Shown: positions 1 through 7,609, counted from the first letter of the stretch. The stretch: DNA of 14,640 bases from Kiritimatiellia bacterium (GCA_900771305.1 CAAGNL010000060.1:1-14640), one strand, 5' to 3'. Notes: generated from the letters alone by a model not told the origin. Made by a program: numbers and translations.

Positions 1-16
1 CCCCTACCATCGTTCC

Positions 17-125
17 GCCCCGACACGGCCCCGCGCGCGATGTACCCCCCCCGCCTCCGCGCGGGGGGTCCCAACGGGCCCCGACACGGCCCGGCGCGCG
101 ATGTACCCGCGCCGCCCTCGGCGCG
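17..125. repeat. 61-bp-period tandem repeat with variable hairpins
   Basis: Two copies of a 31-base core (17-47 and 78-108) differ at one position (C32 versus G93) and lie exactly 61 bases apart. Each core is followed by a GC-rich hairpin of different sequence. The first has stem 47-54 with 61-68 (8 bp, 6-base loop). The second has stem 108-114 with 119-125 (7 bp, 4-base loop). A conserved core with a changing but still paired stem suggests the structure matters. The array lies just downstream of the subunit B gene, on whose transcript it would be read, and may continue beyond the contig edge. It could be a REP-like element or a transcript-end structure. The repeats and stems are seen directly; the role is unknown. 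Confidence 0.75.
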
Positions 126-160
126 TGGCGTCCGACAGCCAAGCCAGCCTCAAAGCCACT

Positions 161-194
161 CTCCGTGTCCCCGCGTCTCCGCGCGCTCCGTGTT
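161..194. repeat. Degenerate 9-mer array downstream of atpB
   Basis: Units starting CTCCG recur at 161, 177 and 186 (CTCCGTGTC, CTCCGCGCG, CTCCGTGTT), with a shortened 7-base unit between the first two. Read on the minus strand, the transcript sense of atpB, the unit is close to AACACGGAG. It begins 70 bases past the atpB stop codon. The rest of 1-263 holds no credible gene: no subunit D start or other recognisable coding frame was found there on either strand. Confidence 0.5.
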
Positions 195-263
195 GACCGG
201 CCGGAGGGCTCGGACCGCCTGGTGGACGCGGACACGACAAGCGCGTCCCTCCCGTGCGTGTGC

Positions 264-1670
264 TTACTTCTTTGGCCAGAAGACGTCGGTGTACTTGGAG
301 GGGATGCCCACCTCGTCCTTGTTGAAGCAGTCGGCGAGGATCTGCCAGCCGAGATCGAGGGCGTCGATGAGCTCGATGTTCACCGAGAGGTCCATCATCT
401 TCGCCTCGAACATGGCACCGTACTTCAGGAGCTTCTGGTCCCATTCGCTCATCTTGAAGCCCATGGACTGCTTCTCGACGGTTTCCTTGTAGGAGGCGTA
501 GAGCTTGATCATGGCGTCCATGATCGTACGGTGGTCGTAGCGGGTGGTGTTGCTCTTGCGGAGGAGCTCCTTGTCCGTGATTTCGGCGTCGGTCTTCGCG
601 AGGACCTTGTCCATCAGGTAGGAGCGCTGTTCGGGCTTGCCGAGATCAACGCCCTTGTTGACCTGCTGCTTCAGACGGGAGAGAGAGCCGAACGGTTCGA
701 TGCGGCCATTCCGGAGATAGAACTGGCCCTCGGTGATGTAGCCTGTGTTGTCCGGCACGGGGTGGGTGACGTCGTCGCCCGGCATCGTCGTGACCGCGAG
801 AATCGTGATGGAGCCGGCGCCGGCGAAGTCCACGGCCTTTTCGTAGCGGGCCGCCAGCTGGGAGTAGAGGTCGCCGGGATAGCCGCGGTTCGAGGGAATC
901 TGCTCCATCGTGATGGCGATTTCCTTCATCGCGTCCGCGAAGGAGGTCATGTCCGTGAGCAGGCAGAGCACATCCTTGCCCTCAAGGGCGAACTTCTCGG
1001 CCACGGCGAGGGAGACATCCGGCACGAGCATGCACTCGACGGTGGGGTCGGCGGCGGTGTGGACGAACATCACCGTCTTGGAGAGGGCGCCGTTCTTGTC
1101 GAGCGTGCTGCGGAACTTGAGGTACTCGTCGTACTTGAGTCCCATGCCGCCGATGATGATCACGTCCGAGTTCGCCTGAAGGGCGATGCGGGCAAGCAGC
1201 TCGTTGTAGGGTTCTCCTGCGCGCGCGAAGATCGGGAGCTTCTGCGAGACGACGAGCGAATTGAAGAGGTCGATCATCGGGATGTTCGTGCGGACCATGC
1301 GGTTCGGCATGATGCGCTTCGCCGGATTGACGGAGGGCTGTCCGATCGGGCTCATGTTCTCCGTGATCGCGGGGCCACCGTCGCGGGGCTCGCCGGATCC
1401 GGTGAAGGCGCGGCCGAGCAGGGCCTCGGAGAAGGGCACCTTCATCGTCTCGCCGAGGAAACGTACCGAGGCGTCCGTGTCGACACCACGCGCGCCGGCG
1501 AAGATCTGCAGCGTCACGTTCGGTCCGTCGAGCTTGATGACCTGCGCGAGGGAGGTGCCGGCGCGGGACTGGACTTCGGCGATTTCGTTGTACTTGACGC
1601 CTTCGGCGCGAAGCGTGGCGATCGAACCCGAGATGGCGTCGATCTTGTGGTACACTTTGCTGTTGAACAT
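264..1670 (-). CDS. atpB: V/A-type ATP synthase subunit B
   Basis: Non-catalytic nucleotide-binding subunit of the V1/A1 head, which alternates with subunit A in the A3B3 ring of a membrane rotary ATPase. The 468 residues match the usual family length. The expected P-loop position reads IFARAGEPY (147-155) instead of a Walker A motif, which is typical of B subunits. ENMSPIGQPSVNPAKR (104-119) and GYPGDLYSQLAARYEKA (263-279) are strongly family-like, and the protein ends DVFWPKK. The start is fixed by AAGGAG at 1678-1683, 7 bases upstream. The gene has its own promoter and stands apart from subunits E, DUF2764 and A, which lie about 4.2 kb upstream in its own orientation beyond an opposing etf cassette. 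Whether the complex pumps protons or sodium cannot be told from this subunit. Confidence 0.97.
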   Translation of the reverse strand: MFNSKVYHKIDAISGSIATLRAEGVKYNEIAEVQSRAGTSLAQVIKLDGPNVTLQIFAGARGVDTDASVRFLGETMKVPFSEALLGRAFTGSGEPRDGGPAITENMSPIGQPSVNPAKRIMPNRMVRTNIPMIDLFNSLVVSQKLPIFARAGEPYNELLARIALQANSDVIIIGGMGLKYDEYLKFRSTLDKNGALSKTVMFVHTAADPTVECMLVPDVSLAVAEKFALEGKDVLCLLTDMTSFADAMKEIAITMEQIPSNRGYPGDLYSQLAARYEKAVDFAGAGSITILAVTTMPGDDVTHPVPDNTGYITEGQFYLRNGRIEPFGSLSRLKQQVNKGVDLGKPEQRSYLMDKVLAKTDAEITDKELLRKSNTTRYDHRTIMDAMIKLYASYKETVEKQSMGFKMSEWDQKLLKYGAMFEAKMMDLSVNIELIDALDLGWQILADCFNKDEVGIPSKYTDVFWPKK

Positions 1671-1699
1671 GGTACGACTCCTTGCAAAAACGAGTCTTT

Positions 1700-1728
1700 A
1701 GTATAACATAGATGACGGGCGGTGGTAA
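1700..1728 (-). promoter_or_regulatory. Promoter of atpB
   Basis: On the minus strand there is TTACCA (-35, 1723-1728), a 17-base spacer and TATACT (-10, 1700-1705), preceded by TGT, an extended -10. Transcription should start near 1693, which gives a short leader containing the AAGGAG ribosome-binding site. A private promoter explains how atpB can be expressed although it is separated from the other ATPase genes. Confidence 0.6.
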
Positions 1729-1810
1729 GAATGAATGTGGATATGTTTCAGGCTCTGTGGGTTTGATTGCCACTGGATTTGGCAGCTCTCCAAGATGGGT
1801 GGCAGAGCGG

Positions 1811-1955
1811 GACTACCGAGACCACCGAGACAACCGTGACGGGCTTGTGACGAGACGACCGTGACGGGCTTGTGGGCGATTCCTGGGTGACCTTCGGGCT
1901 TTCTCAGGAAAGGCTCTGCGACGTCTCGGTAGTCTTGGTGGTCTCGGTTGTCTCG
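1811..1955. repeat. Inverted pair of nonamer arrays with 25-bp direct repeat
   Basis: The left arm has three 9-base units of the NACCGAGAC type (about 1814-1838). The right arm (1925-1955) carries the same units on the opposite strand, so about 23 bases can pair with roughly three mismatches. Between the arms a 17-base word, ACCGTGACGGGCTTGTG, occurs twice (1833-1849 and 1858-1874), 25 bases apart. The block is 145 bp long with inverted ends, so a small non-autonomous mobile element is conceivable, but no target duplication was identified. Confidence 0.65.
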
Positions 1956-1958
1956 TTT

Positions 1959-1987
1959 TGGCACTGGATACGAAGTGCTGAGTGCCA
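1959..1987. repeat. Short inverted repeat upstream of etfB
   Basis: TGGCACT (1959-1965) and AGTGCCA (1981-1987) are perfect inverted repeats around a 15-base centre, ending 59 bases before the etfB -10 box. It could be an operator half-site pair or a remnant of the adjacent repeat block. There is no T-tract, so it is not an intrinsic terminator. Confidence 0.4.
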
Positions 1988-2043
1988 GTTGAGCGCCTGT
2001 CGGTAACTTCCTTAAACTTTGTAATGCCGTTCATGCGACACTT

Positions 2044-2052
2044 TGGTATAAT
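2044..2052 (+). promoter_or_regulatory. Extended -10 promoter of etfB
   Basis: TGGTATAAT has a perfect -10 box (2047-2052) with the TG extension (2044-2045). No good -35 is present at normal spacing, which is acceptable for an extended -10 promoter. The expected start site (about 2059-2060) leaves only three or four bases before the ATG at 2063, so the message is probably almost leaderless. The 11-mer TTTGGTATAAT is repeated exactly in the atpE promoter. Confidence 0.7.
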
Positions 2053-2062
2053 GTGTCACATT

Positions 2063-2929
2063 ATGAAAGCCACAACTGTCGGCCGCGAAGGCGGTTATAA
2101 CTGTGTCGTCTGCATCAAGCAGGTTCCCGACACGAAGAAGGTCACCGGCGCGGCGATGAAGCCCGACGGGACGGTCAACCGGGCCGCGCTGCCCGCCATC
2201 TTCAACCCTGAGGATCAGAACGCCCTTGAGGCGGCTCTGCGTGTGCGTGAGGCCTGTGGTGGCACGGTGACCGTGATCACCATGGGTCTTCCCGCGGCCT
2301 GCGCGATTCTGCGTACGGCCCTGATGTGCGGCGCCGACAAGGCGTATCTCGTCACCGACCGCAAGGCGGCCGGTTCTGACACGCTGGCGACCAGCTACAT
2401 CCTGTCCCAGGCGGTTCGCAAGCTCAATCCCGATCTCGTGTTCTGCGGGCGTCAGGCGATTGATGGCGACACTGCGCAGGTTGGTCCGCAAATTGCCGAA
2501 AAACTTGATTTTGCCGCGATTACCTATCTGGAGGACATCCAGATGGACGGCGATTACGCAATCGCCACGCGCGACATTGGAACTGGTGTCGAGACCGACC
2601 GTGTGAAACTGCCGGCCCTCTTCACGGTGACCGACAAGCTCGGCGAGCTGCGTCCGATGGACGTCAAGCGCGTGATGAAGTACAAGAAGGCCAAGGCCCC
2701 GGTCGAGAACGGTGGCGTTGCGCTTGAGGGCGATCTCGCCATCGGCCAGCTGACGTGCGATGACATCGGCGCGGAGGCCGATCGTTGCGGTTTCGCGGGC
2801 TCTCCCACGAACGTCAACAAGATCGTCTCGGTCGTCCTCGCGGGTGGCGACTACAAGGACGTGACGCCCGACGAAGCCGGCATCAACGGCCTCATCGGCG
2901 AGCTCGTCGCCGACCACACCATCGGCTAA
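2063..2929 (+). CDS. etfB: Electron transfer flavoprotein beta subunit
   Basis: Small subunit of the cytoplasmic ETF heterodimer, which takes electrons from acyl-CoA dehydrogenases. With this start the protein has 288 residues. CIKQVPDT (17-24) is the standard N-terminal motif and GRQAIDGDTAQVGPQIAE (129-146) is the nucleotide/FAD-binding signature. The C-terminal AGSPTNVNKI (245-254) is also typical of the family. I chose the ATG at 2063 because it is the first one after the -10 box. An in-frame ATG at 2051 overlaps that box, and earlier ones lie upstream of the promoter. There is no Shine-Dalgarno sequence before it. About 10 residues precede the usual N-terminus. It is followed by etfA after 9 bases. 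Whether this ETF is of the electron-bifurcating kind cannot be decided by eye. Confidence 0.95.
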   Translation: MKATTVGREGGYNCVVCIKQVPDTKKVTGAAMKPDGTVNRAALPAIFNPEDQNALEAALRVREACGGTVTVITMGLPAACAILRTALMCGADKAYLVTDRKAAGSDTLATSYILSQAVRKLNPDLVFCGRQAIDGDTAQVGPQIAEKLDFAAITYLEDIQMDGDYAIATRDIGTGVETDRVKLPALFTVTDKLGELRPMDVKRVMKYKKAKAPVENGGVALEGDLAIGQLTCDDIGAEADRCGFAGSPTNVNKIVSVVLAGGDYKDVTPDEAGINGLIGELVADHTIG

Positions 2930-2938
2930 GGAGGATTT

Positions 2939-3970
2939 ATGGCAGAAGATAGAACCAAGGGCGAAGTCTGGGTCTTCGCGGAGCAGGAAGATGGACAGCT
3001 GAGCGATGTGCCGCGGGAACTCCTGGGCAAGGGACGCGAGCTGGCGGACCGTCTGGGCGTGCCACTGGCGGCCGTTCTGATGGGTGATGGCGTCGAGCCG
3101 CTGTGCGCGAAGCTCTTCGAGGCCGGAGCGGACAAGGTCCACCTCGTCGAGGACGCTGAGCTCAAGGTGTTCCGCGGCAAGGCCTACCGTCATGCTTTTG
3201 TCGAGCTCATCAAGGAATGCGCGCCGCAGATTGTGATCTTTGGCGCCACCCACATGGGCCGCGATCTCGCGCCGGCTGTCGCTTCGCAGCTCCGCTGCGG
3301 TCTGACCGCCGACTGCACCGACCTGCAGATCGACGACTTCACCGATAAGAAGACGGGCGAGGAGTTCAAGAACATCCTCCAGCAGATCCGTCCCGCCTTT
3401 GGCGGCAACATCATCGCGACGATCGTCAACCCCCGCAACTGGCCGCAGATGGCCACGGTCCGCGAGGGCGTGATGAAGCCCCTCGACCCGCAGCCGGGCC
3501 GCACGGGCGAAATCGTGAAGCACGATTCCCACCTGGCCGGTGTCGAGATTCCCGTGGAGGTGATGGAGATCGTCCGTCGCCACTCGTCCATCAACCTCAA
3601 GGCCGCGCGCATCATCGTGGCCGGAGGTGCGGGCGTGGGTTCCAAGGAGAACTTTCAGCAGCTCTTCGCCCTGGCGGACGCCCTGGGTGGCGCCGTCGGT
3701 GCGAGCCGCGCGGCCGTCGACCTCGGATACTGCGAGCATGAGCGTCAGGTCGGTCAGACCGGCGTCACGGTGCGTCCCGCGCTGTTCATCAGCTGCGGCA
3801 TCTCCGGCGCCGTCCAGCACCTCGCCGGCATGCAGGACTCCGCGAAGATCATCGCGATCAACACCGATAAGGACGCGCCGATCTTCAAGGTCGCGCACTA
3901 CGGCATCGTCGGCGATCTCAACGTCGTCATCCCGCAGATGATCAAGGCGATCAAGAGCAAGGCTCAGTGA
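2939..3970 (+). CDS. etfA: Electron transfer flavoprotein alpha subunit
   Basis: FAD-binding large subunit of ETF, 343 residues. The N-terminal half (WVFAEQ, 11-16; GATHMGRDLAPAVASQL, 102-118) forms the ETF alpha/beta domain. The C-terminal FAD domain has GGAGVGSKENF (229-239), GQTG (272-275), GISGAVQHLAG (287-297) and INTDKDAPIF (307-316), the family signature. The start has an excellent ribosome-binding site, AAGGAGGA, which overlaps the etfB stop codon and suggests coupled translation. It forms one operon with etfB and the dehydrogenase that follows. Confidence 0.96.
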   Translation: MAEDRTKGEVWVFAEQEDGQLSDVPRELLGKGRELADRLGVPLAAVLMGDGVEPLCAKLFEAGADKVHLVEDAELKVFRGKAYRHAFVELIKECAPQIVIFGATHMGRDLAPAVASQLRCGLTADCTDLQIDDFTDKKTGEEFKNILQQIRPAFGGNIIATIVNPRNWPQMATVREGVMKPLDPQPGRTGEIVKHDSHLAGVEIPVEVMEIVRRHSSINLKAARIIVAGGAGVGSKENFQQLFALADALGGAVGASRAAVDLGYCEHERQVGQTGVTVRPALFISCGISGAVQHLAGMQDSAKIIAINTDKDAPIFKVAHYGIVGDLNVVIPQMIKAIKSKAQ

Positions 3971-4005
3971 ACAGTTAAGAGTGAAGAGTGAATAACTGAG
4001 AGGAC
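3971..4005 (+). repeat. Heptamer array between etfA and the dehydrogenase
   Basis: Five 7-base units, each starting with A, fill the gap from the etfA stop almost to the next start. Units 2 and 3 are identical (AGAGTGA, 3978-3991). CAGTTA (3972-3977) and TAACTG (3993-3998) are perfect inverted repeats that would enclose the identical units in a loop. The last unit, AGAGGAC, contains the likely ribosome-binding sequence for the gene starting at 4012. Confidence 0.55.
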
Positions 4006-4011
4006 TTTTCA

Positions 4012-5754
4012 ATGAGCAACTTCTATCTGGACAACCCCGACATCGAGAAGACGATCGACGCGCTGGACCTCTCTGAGGTCGCCACGCTGCTCGAGCAGGA
4101 CTTCAAGTTCGCGAAGGAATACGACTTCGCGCCGACGGACGTCGCGGACGCCATCGACAACTACAAGCGCGCGCTGTCCGTGTGCGGTGACATCATCGGC
4201 AACCGCATTGCCTCGACGGCGGAGGAGACCGACCGCGTCGGAAACGTCCTCAACGAGGACGGTTCCGTCACGTACGCGCCCGGCATCAAGCTCGCCATCG
4301 AGCTGCTCGGCCGCTCGCGCCTCGCCGGCTGCACGATTCCGTACTATTTGGGCGGACTCAACATGCCGTGCACGATCCTCACTGCCTGCAACGACATCGT
4401 CTCCCGCGCCGACGCCGCGCTGATGAACATCTTCGGCCTGCAGGGCATCGCCGAGACGATCAACTCGTTCGCGAGCGAGGACATCAAGGCCCAGTACATC
4501 CCCAAGCTCTGCGACGGCACCTACACGGGCGCGATGGTCCTCACGGAACCGGATGCCGGCTCCGACCTCCAGAGCGTCAAGACGATGGCGTATCAGGATG
4601 AAAACGGCAACTGGTTCGTGAACGGCGTCAAGCGCTTCATCACGAACGGCTGCGGTGATGTTCTCCTCGTGCTCGCCCGCACGGAACCCGGCACGACGAA
4701 TGGCGCCGGCCTTTCCTGCCTGTTGGTCGAGAAGTGCTCGCAGGTCAAGATCCGCCGTCTTGAGCACAAGCTCGGCATCAACGGCTCGCCGACCTGCGAA
4801 ATGGTCTTCAACAATGCCCCGGCGAAGCTGATTGGTCAGCGCAAGCGCGGTCTCATCACCTACGTCATGGCCCTGATGAACGGCGCCCGCGTCGGTATCT
4901 CCGCGCAGGGCACGGGCATCGGCGAGGCCAGTTATCGCGCCGCCCGCGACTACGCCGCGGCCCGTAAGCAGTTCGGCGTGACGATCGACACGTTCCCCGC
5001 CCTCCGTGAGCTGATGGTGGATATGAACGTCGATCTGCAGGCCGCGCGTCTGCTGGCCTATTATGGTTCGAAGTCGGTCGACCTCGAGAACGGTCTCACG
5101 AAGAAGTTCGAGTCGCTCAAGGGCACCCCCGACGCGATGGCCGTGCGTGGCCGCATGAAGAAGTATGCTGGTTTCAACAAGATGCTCACCCCGCTGGCGA
5201 AGTACTACGCCTCCGAGATGTCCATGCGCACCTCGAACGGCGCGGTCGCCGTACTCGGCGGTTCGGGCTTCATGAAGGACTACCCGGTCGAGCGTTACCT
5301 GCGTGACGCCCGCATCACAACCATCTACGAGGGCACCTCGCAGCTCCAGGTGGTTGCCGCGATCGCCGGTGTGATGGCGGGGCTCTACAAGGATGTCGTC
5401 GCCGACGTCTACGAGGGTCTCGACACCTCCGCGTTCGAGGCCGAGAAGGCGGAAATCGCCAAGCTCGTCTCCGAGTTGGACGTCGCCGTCGAGTACGTGA
5501 AGAACCATCCGGAGGGCAAGATCTATCACGATCTTCATGCCCGCCAGCTCGTCGACGCCACCATCGCGGTGATCGTCGGCGCGCTCTTCGTGCGCAAGGC
5601 CGCGAAGTTCGCCGAGTACAAGCCGGCCCTTGCCTACTGGCTGGCCACGAAGTACCCGACGGCCCGCGCCGAGCTCGCGAAGGCCCAGAGCGGCTATATC
5701 GCCTCCGTGACGGACTTCGAGGCCCTCGCCCCGGCCGTCACCCTGGCCGATTGA
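4012..5754 (+). CDS. Acyl-CoA dehydrogenase, long (about 580-residue) type
   Basis: FAD flavoenzyme that introduces the alpha-beta double bond into an acyl-CoA and passes electrons to ETF. Conserved blocks are TEPDAGSD (178-185), ARKQFG (317-322), the GGSGF block near 420 and IYEGTSQ with the likely catalytic base Glu440. At 580 residues it is longer than classic 380-residue enzymes. About 110 extra residues at the C-terminus resemble the C-terminal domain (PF12806) of the long bacterial group, and there is also an extended N-terminus. It is the third gene of the etf operon, so the flanking ETF is its probable acceptor. The acyl chain specificity cannot be read from the sequence. The start has AGAGGA about 8 bases upstream. 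Confidence 0.93.
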   Translation: MSNFYLDNPDIEKTIDALDLSEVATLLEQDFKFAKEYDFAPTDVADAIDNYKRALSVCGDIIGNRIASTAEETDRVGNVLNEDGSVTYAPGIKLAIELLGRSRLAGCTIPYYLGGLNMPCTILTACNDIVSRADAALMNIFGLQGIAETINSFASEDIKAQYIPKLCDGTYTGAMVLTEPDAGSDLQSVKTMAYQDENGNWFVNGVKRFITNGCGDVLLVLARTEPGTTNGAGLSCLLVEKCSQVKIRRLEHKLGINGSPTCEMVFNNAPAKLIGQRKRGLITYVMALMNGARVGISAQGTGIGEASYRAARDYAAARKQFGVTIDTFPALRELMVDMNVDLQAARLLAYYGSKSVDLENGLTKKFESLKGTPDAMAVRGRMKKYAGFNKMLTPLAKYYASEMSMRTSNGAVAVLGGSGFMKDYPVERYLRDARITTIYEGTSQLQVVAAIAGVMAGLYKDVVADVYEGLDTSAFEAEKAEIAKLVSELDVAVEYVKNHPEGKIYHDLHARQLVDATIAVIVGALFVRKAAKFAEYKPALAYWLATKYPTARAELAKAQSGYIASVTDFEALAPAVTLAD

Positions 5755-5773
5755 CCATTGCCTGATTAAACGG

Positions 5774-5810
5774 AACGCCTCTGCGGTTTTCCGCAGGGGC
5801 GTTTCGTTTT
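5774..5810 (+). terminator. Intrinsic terminator after the etf operon
   Basis: A 13-bp stem (5774-5786 with 5791-5803, one G-U pair) and a TTTT loop are followed by a T-rich run (TTTCGTTTTG). It begins 20 bases after the dehydrogenase stop codon. It also lies downstream of the opposing atpA gene, but the minus-strand side has only a short T-run, so termination there would be weaker. Confidence 0.85.
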
Positions 5811-5837
5811 GTTCCTAGTTCCTAGTTCCTAGTTCCT
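5811..5837. repeat. Heptamer array at the 3' end of atpA
   Basis: GTTCCTA is repeated three times perfectly, followed by GTTCCT, and the last base is the first base of the (reversed) atpA stop codon. On the minus strand the unit reads AGGAACT. Because 7 is not a multiple of 3, the TAG in successive units falls in all three frames just after the stop codon. Confidence 0.9.
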
Positions 5838-7609
5838 CATGCCTTCTTCGCCGACTCGATCTTGTTCTCGAGCGACTTCTGGATGGTCGCGAACTCGGGC
5901 GAGCCCATCTTCTTGTCGTTCCAGTCGATGAACGTCTGCTGGAGGTCCATGAAGAAGCGGCGCGTGTCGTCCTTCGTCTCGAACTTGTAGCTCGAGAACA
6001 TCGCCTTCTCGACGACGCCGAACATGATCTGCTGGCGCTCGACCGGCGTCGTGGCGTCGGAGTCGGAGAACGCGTTCTGCTGCAGGTACACCGCATCGAG
6101 GAATTCCGCCTTCAAGTAACAGGTGAAGTCCTCGAGGGAGGTGCCTTCCTCGCCGACGACCTTCATCATCTGTCCGACCTCGTTGCCCTTGCGGAGCATC
6201 GCGCGCGCCTTCTCGACGCGCTCGGCCGGCTTGATGACCGAATTGTAGTGGCTCCAGGAGTCGAGCGGGTCGATGGCCGGATAGCGGCGGGCGTCCGAAC
6301 GGGCACGGGAGAGACCGTGGAAGCCGCCGACGACCTTGAGGGTCGCCTGCGTCACGGGTTCGTCGAAGTTTCCGCCTGCGGGGGAGACCGTGCCGCCGAT
6401 CGTGACGGAGCCAATCTTGCCGTTGCGGAGCTTCACGCGGCCCGCGCGCTCGTAGAACGCCGCGATGCGGGATTCGAGGTAGGCGGGGAAGGCCTCTTCG
6501 CCCGGAATCTCCTCAAGACGTCCGGAAAGTTCACGCATGGCCTGCGCCCAGCGGGACGTGGAGTCCGCCAGCACGAGCACGTTCAGGCCCATCTGGCGGT
6601 AGTACTCCGCGAGGGTCACCGCCGTGTACACCGAGGCTTCACGGGAGGCGACCGGCATGGACGAGGTGTTGCAGATGATGATCGTGCGCGCCATCAGGGA
6701 CTTGCCCGTGCGCGGGTCGGTGAGCTCGGGGAACTCCTTCAGCGTCTCGACGACCTCGCCGGCACGCTCGCCGCACGCCGCGGAGATCACGATGTCGATC
6801 TTGGCGTAGCGGGCGGTCGTCTGCTGGAGAACCGTCTTGCCGGCGCCGAACGGACCGGGAATGCAGTAGGTGCCGCCGACTGCGACGGGGAAGAACGTGT
6901 CGATCGTGCGGACCGTCGTCTCCAGCGTCTCCTCGGGGGCTAGGCGCTCGGTGAAGCACTTGATCGGCACCTTCACCGGCCACTTCTGCATCATCTGCAC
7001 CTTGACCTCGGCGCCGCCCTCGACCGCGACGAGCGTCGCGATGTCGTCGGTGACCGTGTAGTCGCCTGCGGGCGCGAGCGCCTTGACGGTGTACATGCCA
7101 CGAAGGGAGAAGGGGACCATGATCTTATGTCCGGGCATCGTCTGCTCGTCGAAGATGCCTTCCGGCACCCAGCCGAGGAAGTCGCCGGCCGCGACGCGGT
7201 CGCCGGGTTTGGCTGTCGGATGCCAGCTCCACTTCTTGTCGCGGGGAAGGCCCGGCAGGTACATGCCGCGCTGGAGGAAGTAGGACGCGTCCTTGGAGAT
7301 CTTGCCGGCCTCGGCCGCGAGGTCCGCGAGCGGGTTCTGCAGACCGTCGTACACCTGCGTGAGCATGCCCGGACCCAGCTCGGCGGCGAGGAGGTTGCCG
7401 CTGAATTCGACCACGTCGTCCACGGCGAGGTCCGTCGTGGCGTCGAAGACCTGCATGTCGCAGCGGCGGCCGCGCACGCGGACGATCTCCGCCATGAGCT
7501 TCTTGTCGCCGAGCACCGCGTAGCCGACTTCGTTCTGGGCGACGGCGCCGTCGAAGGCGACGGTGATCATGTTGCCGTTGACGCCGACGATCTTACCTGT
7601 TGCACTCAT
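5837..7609 (-). CDS. atpA: V/A-type ATP synthase subunit A (catalytic)
   Basis: Catalytic nucleotide-hydrolysing subunit of the A3B3 head, 590 residues, the usual length. Walker A is GPFGAGKT (252-259), GERAGEV (280-286) follows, and the Walker B strand is LNVLVLADS (342-350). NTSSMPVASREASVYTA (314-330) is highly characteristic. The long non-homologous region that distinguishes V/A-type A subunits from F-type beta subunits is present (about 110-200). The start is supported by AAGGTGA 5-6 bases upstream. It overlaps the DUF2764 stop codon by 4 bases (ATGA), so translation is likely coupled. In most bacteria with this layout atpB follows directly; here an opposing etf operon follows instead. 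Confidence 0.98.
   Translation of the reverse strand: MSATGKIVGVNGNMITVAFDGAVAQNEVGYAVLGDKKLMAEIVRVRGRRCDMQVFDATTDLAVDDVVEFSGNLLAAELGPGMLTQVYDGLQNPLADLAAEAGKISKDASYFLQRGMYLPGLPRDKKWSWHPTAKPGDRVAAGDFLGWVPEGIFDEQTMPGHKIMVPFSLRGMYTVKALAPAGDYTVTDDIATLVAVEGGAEVKVQMMQKWPVKVPIKCFTERLAPEETLETTVRTIDTFFPVAVGGTYCIPGPFGAGKTVLQQTTARYAKIDIVISAACGERAGEVVETLKEFPELTDPRTGKSLMARTIIICNTSSMPVASREASVYTAVTLAEYYRQMGLNVLVLADSTSRWAQAMRELSGRLEEIPGEEAFPAYLESRIAAFYERAGRVKLRNGKIGSVTIGGTVSPAGGNFDEPVTQATLKVVGGFHGLSRARSDARRYPAIDPLDSWSHYNSVIKPAERVEKARAMLRKGNEVGQMMKVVGEEGTSLEDFTCYLKAEFLDAVYLQQNAFSDSDATTPVERQQIMFGVVEKAMFSSYKFETKDDTRRFFMDLQQTFIDWNDKKMGSPEFATIQKSLENKIESAKKA

Larger units (their letters stand above)
1671..2062. 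other. 392-base intergenic region between atpB and etfB
   Basis: No plausible gene lies here; short open frames on either strand are repeat-derived and lack family features. It holds the atpB promoter at its left end, a block of nonamer repeats (1811-1955), a short perfect inverted repeat (1959-1987) and the etfB promoter at its right end. Bases 1730-1810 show only the shared word CACTGGAT (1771 and again at 1963) and no other clear structure. Confidence 0.7.

Noticed and set aside
4..444. 146-codon minus-strand frame running from atpB into the left-end repeat
   Set aside because: It overlaps the certain atpB gene in another frame and its end is simply the translated 61-bp repeat.
165..1706. 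513-codon plus-strand open frame over atpB
   Set aside because: Antisense shadow of subunit B; no credible start context or domain.
1982..2062. Upstream extension of etfB to an ATG at 1982
   Set aside because: That start and the others before 2044 lie upstream of the TGGTATAAT promoter, and the added residues match nothing in the ETF family.
2012..4012. Very long open frame (666 codons) on the minus strand over etfB and etfA
   Set aside because: It lies wholly antisense to two certain genes and has the Arg/Asp/Leu/Val-rich composition expected of the reverse frame of GC-rich genes; no family motif is seen.
4009..5538. 509-codon minus-strand open frame over the acyl-CoA dehydrogenase
   Set aside because: Antisense shadow of a certain gene, with reverse-frame composition and no recognisable domain.
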